Part shown: in pieces, positions 58,650 through 64,000 of the stretch
Numbering within the stretch: position 1 is the stretch's first letter
How the letters are laid out: each line of letters opens with the position of its first letter
Source: Denitromonas halophila
GTDB taxonomy: Bacteria > Pseudomonadota > Gammaproteobacteria > Burkholderiales > Rhodocyclaceae
NCBI RefSeq assembly: GCF_007625155.1
Contig: NZ_VMNK01000015.1
Location: 483,711-547,710, forward strand
Direction: 5' to 3'
DNA: 64,000 bases
Position numbers and translations under genes: made by a program
The notes under the pieces: generated by a model
What the model was told of the DNA's origin: nothing
Database searches by the model: none
Seen by the model: the letters and a program-made list of their open reading frames with translations, nothing else

Positions 58650-58720
58650 GGCGGGTTTCAACCCGCCACCCCGCCTGAACAACACGACCAACCACAAGGT
58701 AGATGGGCAACGCGCTGCCC
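58650..58720. repeat. two REP-like palindromes at purL-intI junction
   Basis: GGCGGGTT / AACCCGCC (58650-58667) and GGGCA / TGCCC (58705-58720) are separated by 37 bp. Both resemble the short extragenic palindromes seen in many GC-rich proteobacterial genomes. They sit exactly between the purL terminator and the 3' end of the integron integrase, marking the chromosomal boundary of the integron. Confidence 0.55.
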
Positions 58721-58732
58721 ACCATCGCCACC

Positions 58733-59731
58733 TCAGCCCATGCGATCGAGCGGGCTCACCACGCCACGCCCACCCTTGTTGAGCACATGGGTATAGATCA
58801 TCGTCGTCGCCACATCCGAATGCCCAAGTAGCTCCTGCACCGTTCGGATGTCATAGCCAGATTCGAGCAAATGCGTCGCGAACGAATGACGCAGCGTATG
58901 CGGTGTGGCGGGTTTGTAGATGCCGGCAAGCTTTACCGCCTGCTTCATCCCTCGCTGAATACGCCGCTCATCCATGTGATGTCGCCCCACCTTGCCGGTA
59001 CGCGGATCGGTCGACAAATCCTTGGCAGGAAAAACATACTGCCACCCAAGGGACACGGCCGCCGCCGGATACTTGATGGCCAGCGCATTGGGTAGCCAAA
59101 CGGCACCCCGGCCCTGAGCCAGGTCGAATTCATGCATGCTGCGCGCGGCCTCGACCTGTGCAGTCAAAGGCAAGAGCAAGGTATCGGGCAACATCGTTAC
59201 CCGGTCTTTGCCGCCTTTGCCGTCACGGATCAAAATTTCCTTGCGCGCCAGATCAACATCCTTGATACGCAGCCGCACAGCCTCCATCAAGCGCATGCCA
59301 GAACCGTAAAGAAGCCCGATCACCAGACCGATTTCGGGATCACCGATGGCTCCGCGAACGGCTGCCACCTCGTCCCGAGTCAGTACCGTAGGCAAGCGTC
59401 TGGGCTTCTTTGCGCGAACAACATCGTCCAGCCACGGGAACGGTAGTTCGAGAACTTCGCGGTACAGAAATAATAAGGCGGACAGCGCCTGCGTTTGCGT
59501 GGCCGCACTGACATTCCGTTCAACCGACAACGCACTCAGGAAGGCCTCCAACTCCCGCTTTCCCATGTCGCGAGGGTGGCGCTTGCCATGGAAAATGATG
59601 TACCGTTTGATCCACCCCAGATAGGCTCTTTCTGTGCGGATGCTGTAGTGCTTCAACCGGATTCGAGCTCGAACGACTTCGAGCAAACGCGGGGCAGGGG
59701 GAGATGACGTGCTAAAAGTGTTATCCGACAT
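58733..59731 (-). CDS. intI: integron integrase IntI
   Basis: 332 residues from ATG 59731 ([14 protein letters not shown]); a longer frame to 59770 is not favoured. Tyrosine recombinase with the conserved set: Arg in [13 protein letters not shown], Lys in [20 protein letters not shown] (His and Arg), GHSDV (His) and the nucleophile Tyr in TTMIYTHV. The integron-specific extra helix is present between them ([20 protein letters not shown]), which distinguishes IntI from XerC/D. It catalyses attC x attI and attC x attC exchange using single-stranded attC. It reads away from the cassettes, as in all integrons. Confidence 0.95.
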   Translation of the reverse strand: MSDNTFSTSSPPAPRLLEVVRARIRLKHYSIRTERAYLGWIKRYIIFHGKRHPRDMGKRELEAFLSALSVERNVSAATQTQALSALLFLYREVLELPFPWLDDVVRAKKPRRLPTVLTRDEVAAVRGAIGDPEIGLVIGLLYGSGMRLMEAVRLRIKDVDLARKEILIRDGKGGKDRVTMLPDTLLLPLTAQVEAARSMHEFDLAQGRGAVWLPNALAIKYPAAAVSLGWQYVFPAKDLSTDPRTGKVGRHHMDERRIQRGMKQAVKLAGIYKPATPHTLRHSFATHLLESGYDIRTVQELLGHSDVATTMIYTHVLNKGGRGVVSPLDRMG

Positions 59732-59759
59732 TGTGAACAGCCTTCTGGAGCTATGCGTC

Positions 59760-59843
59760 ATGAAAATCAACGACTTGCTGAAGCGTATCAGAATATCCCT
59801 ATGTCGTATAAGTCGTGTACACGCCGTTTTGTCGTCTACTTAA
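59760..59843 (+). CDS. 27-codon leader ORF across attI
   Basis: ATG at 59760 is preceded by GGAG (59747-59750) at 9 nt spacing. The frame encodes 27 residues ([16 protein letters not shown]..., basic) and stops with TAA at 59841-59843, 3 bp before the G of the attI cleavage site and 12 nt before the start codon of cassette gene 1, which has no ribosome binding site of its own. The layout is like ORF-11 of attI1 in class 1 integrons, whose translation helps express the first cassette. Coding is inferred from the signals; the peptide itself may be irrelevant. Confidence 0.5.
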   Translation: MKINDLLKRIRISLCRISRVHAVLSST

Positions 59844-59852
59844 CAGTTAGCC
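59790..59852 (+). other. attI recombination site
   Basis: The region between intI and the first cassette; the exchange point is the G at 59846 in AACAGTTAGCC (core GTTAGCC, 59846-59852). The left limit is arbitrary, since accessory integrase-binding sites of attI cannot be seen by eye. A possible cassette promoter (TTGCTG at 59775-59780 with TATGTC or GTATAAG-like -10 sequences downstream) is weak. Confidence 0.65.
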
Positions 59853-59855
59853 CCT

Positions 59856-60215
59856 ATGAGCAATGCACCGAGAAATCTCGTGTTAGTTACTGTATTGGCC
59901 GTACTGTACGTGGCCAGTGTGTTGTTCCTCTACATGTCGGCTTTTCTGTTTCTCGTACCAGTACCAATCACTATTGCAGGCTATCAGTTAGCTTACGGGA
60001 GCCCCCTGTTAAGACGGGCGCTTGTTTCGGCGGTGCCGTTCGCTTCTTTGCCTCTATTGATAGTTTTCAGTGCCGGGCGTGAGTTTATTTCTGTTGCCGT
60101 TCTTCACACACTTCTTATCGGTCTTCTATATGTCCAGATTTGGGAGGTTCTGCTGTGGGTTGTTGGGTCTAACAAATCGCTCAAGTCGGACGCGCGAAAG
60201 TCGCGCGCCTCTTAG
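59856..60215 (+). CDS. cassette 1: small membrane protein
   Basis: 119 residues, three hydrophobic segments (about 8-30, 32-50 and 60-105 as one or two spans), then a short charged tail (KSLKSDARKSRAS) encoded by the start of its attC site. Family not recognised. No Shine-Dalgarno precedes the ATG; translation probably depends on the leader ORF in attI. Being first in the array it should be the best-expressed cassette. Confidence 0.75.
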   Translation: MSNAPRNLVLVTVLAVLYVASVLFLYMSAFLFLVPVPITIAGYQLAYGSPLLRRALVSAVPFASLPLLIVFSAGREFISVAVLHTLLIGLLYVQIWEVLLWVVGSNKSLKSDARKSRAS

Positions 60216-60229
60216 CTAATTCGTTAGGC
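60167..60229 (+). other. attC site of cassette 1 (63 bp)
   Basis: Starts with R'' core GTCTAAC and ends with R' core GTTAGGC (cleavage after G60223). Inside, GACGCGCGA and TCGCGCGCC form the imperfect inverted arms. This is the shortest attC in the array. The cassette gene's stop codon lies inside it. Confidence 0.85.
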
Positions 60230-60260
60230 ATGCTCATCAACACTAATCTCGTTAGTCCGA

Positions 60261-60794
60261 ATGAAAACCTACATACTCTTGCTGTCCCTAATTGCATCGA
60301 ATCTGGCATACGGGCAAACACAAAGTGCAAATAATGATGCAGAAAAGAATGCTGTCGTGGCAAAAATCATGGACAAGCTAAATATGAATCGCCTCGTAGA
60401 ACAACAAATTGGCGCTTTAGTTTCCATGGTTAAAAACCAGGCACCGTTGGTTGTTGCTGAGGCCAATATTCCAATCCCTCAAAGAGGCAAGGCAACCCGA
60501 ACAATCGTTGCAGAGCTAGAGACTATTTATGTGCCACTGGTTAGCGCTTCAAAAAGTATAACGGTAGCGGCATATACGGCGGCATTTACGCTGAGTGAGC
60601 CTAAAGAGTTACTGGCTTTCTACGAGACTCCGCTTGGCAGCAAGTTGGCAACTGAGTTGCCGAGATTGCAGGCGGAAGGAATGAAGAAAGCAAACATTGA
60701 GGGGCAACGCTTAACATCTCAAGCATTTTGTACAGCATTCGCCAAACTGAAAACGCAAGGTATCAATGGCGGTATTCCCCCATTTTGTAAATGA
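60261..60794 (+). CDS. cassette 2: secreted DUF2059 protein
   Basis: 177 residues. Signal peptide (about 1-18, YILLLSLIASNLAYG), then a helical region and a DUF2059 domain (about 95-150) marked by AAYTAAFTLSEPKELLAFYETPLGSKL. DUF2059 proteins are periplasmic and of unknown function. Two late Cys residues (QAFCTAF, PPFCK) may pair. The gene is AT-richer than the chromosome. No clear ribosome binding site. Confidence 0.82.
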   Translation: MKTYILLLSLIASNLAYGQTQSANNDAEKNAVVAKIMDKLNMNRLVEQQIGALVSMVKNQAPLVVAEANIPIPQRGKATRTIVAELETIYVPLVSASKSITVAAYTAAFTLSEPKELLAFYETPLGSKLATELPRLQAEGMKKANIEGQRLTSQAFCTAFAKLKTQGINGGIPPFCK

Positions 60795-60807
60795 TGCGAA
60801 AGCTAAT

Positions 60808-60900
60808 GCCTAACAATCCAGTCAACCGGACCGCCGAACACCCGCCTTTAGGTTTCCGCTATCCGCCTTGCGCGGCGTCCGGTTACTTTCGTCGTTGGGC
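60808..60900 (+). other. attC site of cassette 2 (93 bp)
   Basis: R'' GCCTAAC and R' GTTGGGC (cleavage after G60894). Arms AACCGGACCGCC and GGCGTCCGGTT are nearly complementary, enclosing a longer variable terminal part. Confidence 0.87.
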
Positions 60901-60920
60901 CTCACAATTAGAGCAGCAAG

Positions 60921-61406
60921 ATGCCATCTGAAGCCGCAGACTTCTTCGCCTGGACCGTTAAGCCAACGGTGTCTGAGTTTCTTGTGAATCCGCGAGACAT
61001 TCGCCGTGGCCGTCTTGCCGCCATTGTTCTTAATCACATGGCGGACTATTTGGCTCTAGAGGGATACGTGGGGCACGAAAGAAACGAAATGGATAGCCGG
61101 GTGAAAGCTGTCCGAGAAAAGCTGACTGCCAGATGTCCAGATTTTTCTCTGATCCGAGACATTGCTGACGTCACGAAGCATGCAAAATTGTCTGCTCCAA
61201 AGAAAGGCCCCCTACGAGACCTATCTTCTTCGCAGCAGATCACAAGATCCCCCGGTATATTCCAAGCTCCATTTGGTGAAGGCGTGTTTGCCGAAGCCGT
61301 AATCGTGTTCGCCACACTTAATGATGGAACGGTTAAGCCCCTTGAACCTGCCATTCATTCTGTGATGGCAGCTCTGGAAGAACAGTTGGCTGGCGTCGCA
61401 TCATGA
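60921..61406 (+). CDS. cassette 3: hypothetical protein
   Basis: 161 residues, soluble, no signal peptide. Recognisable blocks: FFAWTVKPTVSEFLVNPRD, LNHMADYLALEGY and IRDIADVTKHAKLS, the last with a conserved-looking Asp/His pair. I do not recognise the family. Plus orientation with its own attC, so it is a normal captured cassette. Confidence 0.75.
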   Translation: MPSEAADFFAWTVKPTVSEFLVNPRDIRRGRLAAIVLNHMADYLALEGYVGHERNEMDSRVKAVREKLTARCPDFSLIRDIADVTKHAKLSAPKKGPLRDLSSSQQITRSPGIFQAPFGEGVFAEAVIVFATLNDGTVKPLEPAIHSVMAALEEQLAGVAS

Positions 61407-61418
61407 TGCAAGAGTGCG

Positions 61419-61485
61419 GCCCAACCCATCATTCGAGCGGACCTGCGCGAAAAGCCGCGCAGTCCGCTCAATTCAAACGTTAGCC
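61419..61485 (+). other. attC site of cassette 3 (67 bp)
   Basis: R'' GCCCAAC and R' GTTAGCC (cleavage after G61479). Arms GAGCGGAC.TGCGCG and GCGCAGTCCGCTC are complementary apart from the usual unpaired bases. Confidence 0.88.
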
Positions 61486-61491
61486 GTTCCT

Positions 61492-61902
61492 ATGGATCAA
61501 CTTGACCCGCCTTGCTATCTGAATGGAGATCAACCACCTATCATTGGGTGCGTTTGCACTGCTTTCTACCTCGTGCAGCACCAGGTAGACGGCGAAATTA
61601 CCGATCCGGCGAATGTCGCCTACTTCAAATTTTCAAGTGGCTGGGTGAGGCTCTATTTCGAAGGAAATACAATCTTCTGGCGTGGATCAGAGCAACCGCA
61701 TGAACCAGTCAATGACGGACATTCAAGGATGCTTGTACTTGCGAACCTATCTGAAATGAAAGGCGTCATCGAAAGTGCGCTCGAATCAATTGAATACTGG
61801 GGCACATCAACTGAAGTCGGGGCAAACCTACGCTTCGCTGGCGGAAAAGAGCTTTCTTTTCGTCATCTCGGAAATTGTGATGCAACGCTGTTTAACGGCT
61901 AA
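61492..61902 (+). CDS. cassette 4: hypothetical protein
   Basis: 136 residues from ATG 61492, only 7 nt after the previous R' core, with no room for a ribosome binding site. Soluble, beta-rich, acidic (YFKFSSGWVRLYFEGNTIFWRG). Family not recognised. The stop lies in the first bases of its attC. Confidence 0.7.
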   Translation: MDQLDPPCYLNGDQPPIIGCVCTAFYLVQHQVDGEITDPANVAYFKFSSGWVRLYFEGNTIFWRGSEQPHEPVNDGHSRMLVLANLSEMKGVIESALESIEYWGTSTEVGANLRFAGGKELSFRHLGNCDATLFNG

Positions 61903-61983
61903 CCCGGCGCTCAACCCCGCTCCCTTTGGTCGCTGGACGCTGCGCGATAAAGCCGCGCAGCGCCGGTTAGCTCTACGTTGGGC
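61890..61983 (+). other. attC site of cassette 4 (94 bp)
   Basis: R'' GTTTAAC, L'' GCTAACC, L' GGTTAGC and R' GTTGGGC (cleavage after G61977). Nearly identical over its last 87 bp to the attC of cassette 6 (about 7 differences, none in the last 55 bp). Confidence 0.85.
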
Positions 61984-61992
61984 CCCTCACTC

Positions 61993-62436
61993 ATGAGCGC
62001 CACATTTCACTTCACCTTTGAAAATGACTGGCGGACCGCACCGCTAGCATTCTGGGTGCATGTGCCTGTTCCGGGAACCACAGAATTGTGCGAGCCGCCC
62101 GCTCCGAATCAAGTACCCCACAAAGGCTACCTCGTTTTGCATGTGCAGTTTGATGAGTACGAACTTCAGTTCAGTGATCCCGCACAACTCGACCACTTTA
62201 TCGAGGTGCTCTCATCCAAACCGCTCCCCACCTCACGGCAGCTGTCTTCTCGCCGTGGCCTTCCGGTTGGACCTAATGGCCATTGGTTAAGCCGCCTCCC
62301 AGCCAAACTGAAGTCACCACGGAAGCGCCTCCAATTAGTCCAGGCCTTGACATCGGTACGCGCAGAGTTGCCACGTCCGTGGCCCAACAATTCGCTCCAG
62401 GGGACGCTGCGCGATAAAGCCGCGCAGCGTCCCTGA
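61993..62436 (+). CDS. cassette 5: hypothetical protein
   Basis: 147 residues from ATG 61993 (MSATFHFTFENDWRTAPLAF). Soluble; the middle (LHVQFDEYELQFSDPAQLDHFIEVL) is beta/alpha in character and the tail is Lys/Arg-rich. The last 12 or so residues (LQGTLRDKAAQRP) are encoded by the attC palindrome, so they were set by recombination rather than by selection on the protein. No family recognised and no Shine-Dalgarno. Confidence 0.7.
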   Translation: MSATFHFTFENDWRTAPLAFWVHVPVPGTTELCEPPAPNQVPHKGYLVLHVQFDEYELQFSDPAQLDHFIEVLSSKPLPTSRQLSSRRGLPVGPNGHWLSRLPAKLKSPRKRLQLVQALTSVRAELPRPWPNNSLQGTLRDKAAQRP

Positions 62437-62451
62437 GCTTTGACGTTAGAG
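62382..62451 (+). other. attC site of cassette 5 (70 bp)
   Basis: R'' GCCCAAC and R' GTTAGAG (cleavage after G62445; the last core base deviates from consensus). Arms GGGACGCTGCGCG and CGCGCAGCGTCCC are perfect complements, and the loop side shares a 27-bp block with the attC sites of cassettes 4 and 6. Confidence 0.83.
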
Positions 62452-62462
62452 CTCACAATCCC

Positions 62463-63005
62463 ATGGAAAACGCGCTGATCGGACTGCTGGGGGTGCTCGT
62501 CGGTATCCTTATTAACGAAATGCTACGTCGTAGAAACCGCATTGAGAACTATGCGACGAAGGTATTTGATAAGCGACTGGAAATTTATGAAGGACTCTAT
62601 TTGCGCGTAACCGCTGCGAGTGAAATAGCTACAGACGTAATCGAGAATCCTGAGTACTCACCACAGCAACGTCATGCAATTGTGTCAGCCGGAATTCATG
62701 AAATAGCCGGCTGGTGTGACCAATACGACATGTACGTTAATCCTGAACTCACCGTTCACTGCACCCCTCTGTTGATGGGCGTCGAAGAAATTTTCGACAT
62801 AGAAGACTTTGACGAGAAAAAGGATCGAATAGCGCAGTTCAGTGAAGAACTACGTAATGCCAAGAAGATGATTCGTAAGGAGGCGGGTATCGCCGACATC
62901 GAGAAAGCATTTTCGTCGATAACAAAGCCGAAACATACCAGCCCTGTCATCGACTACTACAGAATGAAAAAACGAGAGTTGGGCGCCAAAGGGAAGTGGG
63001 ACTAA
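62463..63005 (+). CDS. cassette 6: membrane-anchored hypothetical protein
   Basis: 180 residues. An N-terminal membrane segment (about 4-20, ALIGLLGVLVGILINEML) followed by RRRNR, then a long helical, acidic cytoplasmic part (for example DEKKDRIAQFSEELRNAKKM). The layout resembles small membrane-tethered helical proteins, but no family is recognised. AT-richer than the chromosome. Confidence 0.75.
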   Translation: MENALIGLLGVLVGILINEMLRRRNRIENYATKVFDKRLEIYEGLYLRVTAASEIATDVIENPEYSPQQRHAIVSAGIHEIAGWCDQYDMYVNPELTVHCTPLLMGVEEIFDIEDFDEKKDRIAQFSEELRNAKKMIRKEAGIADIEKAFSSITKPKHTSPVIDYYRMKKRELGAKGKWD

Positions 63006-63063
63006 GCGTGGAAGCCATTTTTGTTTTTTCCGGCCAGATCGTTGTATGGTCTTTGCGACATAG

Positions 63064-63150
63064 CTCTAACCTGGCGCTCAACCTCGCTCCTTTCAGTCGC
63101 TGGACGCTGCGCGATAAAGCCGCGCAGCGCCGGTTAGCTCTACGTTGGGC
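63064..63150 (+). other. attC site of cassette 6 (about 87 bp)
   Basis: Ends with L' GGTTAGC and R' GTTGGGC (cleavage after G63144). The left side is degenerate: CTCTAAC at 63064-63070 aligns with the L'' box of the cassette 4 attC, and no good R'' core is seen just upstream. It may be poorly recombinogenic. Confidence 0.75.
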
Positions 63151-63170
63151 ATCACAAAAAGGAGAAGCAA

Positions 63171-63377
63171 ATGGGCGAGTGGTCTGAATACTTCGAAGAT
63201 TTCCCGGACGAGAATCCGGCGAACTATGTCGGCAACAAGTTTGACCCAAAGGGCGCCGAAGCACTTCGGGCGGCAAAGGCAAAGCAGGCTGCTGAGCAAT
63301 CCAAGCTCAATGCTGAGATTGCGCGCATTGTGCAAAAGCATCGAAAGCCGGGCTCCTCTGAGAGCGGAAGCAAGTAG
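63171..63377 (+). CDS. cassette 7: small hypothetical protein
   Basis: 68 residues, strongly charged: an acidic aromatic start (MGEWSEYFEDFPDENPANY) and a Lys/Ala-rich helical second half ending in a Ser/Gly tail. The only cassette gene here with a proper ribosome binding site (AAGGAG, 6 nt before the ATG). No family recognised. Confidence 0.72.
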   Translation: MGEWSEYFEDFPDENPANYVGNKFDPKGAEALRAAKAKQAAEQSKLNAEIARIVQKHRKPGSSESGSK

Positions 63378-63391
63378 GTGAAAGCTCTGCT

Positions 63392-63463
63392 GCCCAACAA
63401 GGCGCTGCATCCGACCGTCAAAACGCTACGCATTTTGCCGTCGGCTGAGCTTTCACGTTAGCC
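63392..63463 (+). other. attC site of cassette 7 (72 bp)
   Basis: R'' GCCCAAC and R' GTTAGCC (cleavage after G63457). Inner arms CCGACCG..AAAA and TTTT.CCGTCGG pair. Unusually, a perfect 10-bp pair GTGAAAGCTC (63378-63387) and GAGCTTTCAC (63447-63456) brackets the R'' core. Confidence 0.85.
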
Positions 63464-63472
63464 GCTACCGAA

Positions 63473-63790
63473 ATGAAACTCCGCACGCTATTGATCGGCT
63501 CTCTATCGGCACTTGCTGGGGCTGTCGTCGGCTTTCTTGGTGCCGTCAAGCTCTTCGCCATCGACGTCGATTTGCTTTCGGTTCCCTATGCGAACGAGCC
63601 TGTAACCACCACCGAGCCCTTCACTGCCTCTGATGGCGCGCATTCATTGGTTGTTCCCGCCGGAGCTAGCCTCATCCACCGATATTCACCAAAGGGCGTT
63701 CCGGTTTACTCGCTTGAGTTCGTCGGCACGCTTTCCAGCAGTCCACGTACTGTCCCAGCCAGCGACACAGGTTACTTCTATGTTCAATGA
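63473..63790 (+). CDS. cassette 8: hypothetical exported or anchored protein
   Basis: 105 residues. An N-terminal hydrophobic segment (about 5-30, LLIGSLSALAGAVVGFLGAV) acts as signal or anchor; the rest is a small beta-rich domain (EPFTASDGAHSLVVPAGASL, GVPVYSLEFVG) probably outside the membrane. Family not recognised. It is last in the visible array. Confidence 0.72.
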   Translation: MKLRTLLIGSLSALAGAVVGFLGAVKLFAIDVDLLSVPYANEPVTTTEPFTASDGAHSLVVPAGASLIHRYSPKGVPVYSLEFVGTLSSSPRTVPASDTGYFYVQ

Positions 63791-63802
63791 AACTAACCCA
63801 GC

Positions 63803-63863
63803 GGCTAACAAATCGTTCGTGTGGGACCGTCAAAAATGCTGCGCATTTTCCCCGGCCCCACGG
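63803..63863 (+). other. truncated attC site of cassette 8
   Basis: R''-like GGCTAAC at 63803-63809 and arms GTGGGACCGTC... and ...CCCCGGCCCCAC, homologous in the loop to the cassette 7 attC. After CCCCACGG the expected L'-R' end is replaced by the terminal sequence of an IS element, so the R' core is missing here. Confidence 0.7.
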
Positions 63864-64000
63864 TAATCCCCCCGTTTTTAGCGCTCACCAGAAGTAGAGG
63901 TCATGGCACGAGGGCCAATTTCTGTTTCGGGGTGATGCCTCCAAGGCCCATGTTCGGACGCTCATGATTGTAGGTCCAGAGCCATTTTGTTGCATGGTTC
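63864..64000 (-). mobile_element. IS3-family insertion sequence, right edge cut by window
   Basis: Begins near 63864 (TAATCCCCCCGTTTTTAG), an IS3-like terminal sequence, and continues past the window. The transposase coding end is on the minus strand. The exact terminal base cannot be fixed without the other end and the target duplication. Confidence 0.75.
63901..64000 (-). CDS. IS3-family transposase OrfB, C-terminal fragment
   Basis: The last 32 or so codons, reading ...TKWLWTYNHERPNMGLGG, then ITPKQKLALVP and a stop at 63901. WLWxYNxxRPNMxLGGxTPxxKL is the hallmark C-terminus of IS3-family OrfB transposases (IS407-like group). The catalytic DDE residues lie beyond the window edge. Confidence 0.85.
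   Translation of the reverse strand, partial: NHATKWLWTYNHERPNMGLGGITPKQKLALVP

Larger units (their letters stand above)
58733..63863. mobile_element. chromosomal integron with eight-cassette array
   Basis: A complete integron platform: a divergent integrase gene, an attI recombination site, and eight cassettes, each a single plus-strand gene followed by an attC site. The array is cut at its far end by an IS3-family element. The integrase is intact. Cassette genes have visibly lower GC content and different codon use from the chromosome, as usual for captured cassettes. No transposon ends, qac/sul segment or resistance cassette is present, so it is of the sedentary chromosomal type. Confidence 0.92.

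Noticed and set aside
59732..59846. LexA-type SOS box upstream of intI
   Set aside because: Looked for CTGT-N8-ACAG. The nearest candidate (CTGT followed by CGAC on the minus strand near 59834-59849) fails in the second half-site, so SOS control is not supported here.
59846..63863. Antibiotic resistance or toxin-antitoxin cassettes in the integron
   Set aside because: None of the eight proteins shows motifs of beta-lactamases, aminoglycoside-modifying enzymes, Dfr, Qac or common toxin-antitoxin pairs, and each cassette carries a single gene.

Overview
The window is GC-rich chromosomal DNA, very probably from a betaproteobacterium of the Rhodocyclales type (Azoarcus, Thauera or Zoogloea-like). 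The grounds are gene content and order: guaB-guaA, a ygfZ / mltG-tmk-holB-pilZ-tatD neighbourhood, a ppsR/ppsA divergent pair, and small families common in that class (DUF2863, DUF4936, COG4255). The species cannot be named from sequence alone.

Layout. 1-3.5 kb: end of a DUF4124 gene, then guaB and guaA with clear terminators. 3.6-16.9 kb: an accessory block of envelope and stress-type genes. It holds an AI-2E family permease, a yqjD-yqjE-yqjK cluster, a BON lipoprotein, a 24-residue membrane peptide, a frameshifted lipoprotein gene, a receiver-PAS-PAS-GGDEF-EAL protein, two Crp/Fnr regulators with the remnant of a third between them, a small lipoprotein, and an Anbu (proteasome-like) operon with an N-formylglutamate amidohydrolase and a transglutaminase. 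A near-palindromic 22-bp motif recurs six times here, always between genes and 50-180 bp from a start codon, so the block looks like one local regulon. 17-20 kb: a large PAS histidine kinase. 20-54.5 kb: mostly core genes in tight operons (tadA-YkuD-GNAT; mltG-tmk-holB-pilZ-tatD-ankyrin; recJ; lolCD; an MCP; comEC; ppsR/ppsA; M23 peptidase-coiled coil-bactofilin; NfeD-stomatin; and a five-gene PAP2 / LPG-synthase-like / GT2 / GT39 / GT39 membrane glycolipid operon with 4-nt overlaps throughout). 54.6-58.6 kb: purL.

58.7-64 kb: a chromosomal integron. The integrase gene intI lies on the minus strand, facing away from an attI site and a plus-strand array of eight gene cassettes. Seven complete attC sites (63-94 bp) were located, and an eighth is cut by an IS3-family element that runs off the right edge. 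None of the eight cassette proteins is a recognised resistance gene; one carries a DUF2059 domain and the others are unassigned. A 27-codon reading frame with a good ribosome binding site spans attI and stops 12 nt before the first cassette's start codon, suggesting translational coupling.

The parts most worth following up are the repeated palindromic motif with the paired Crp/Fnr genes, the Anbu-formylglutamate amidohydrolase-transglutaminase operon that carries that motif upstream, and the integron with its attI leader ORF and its closely related attC sites.
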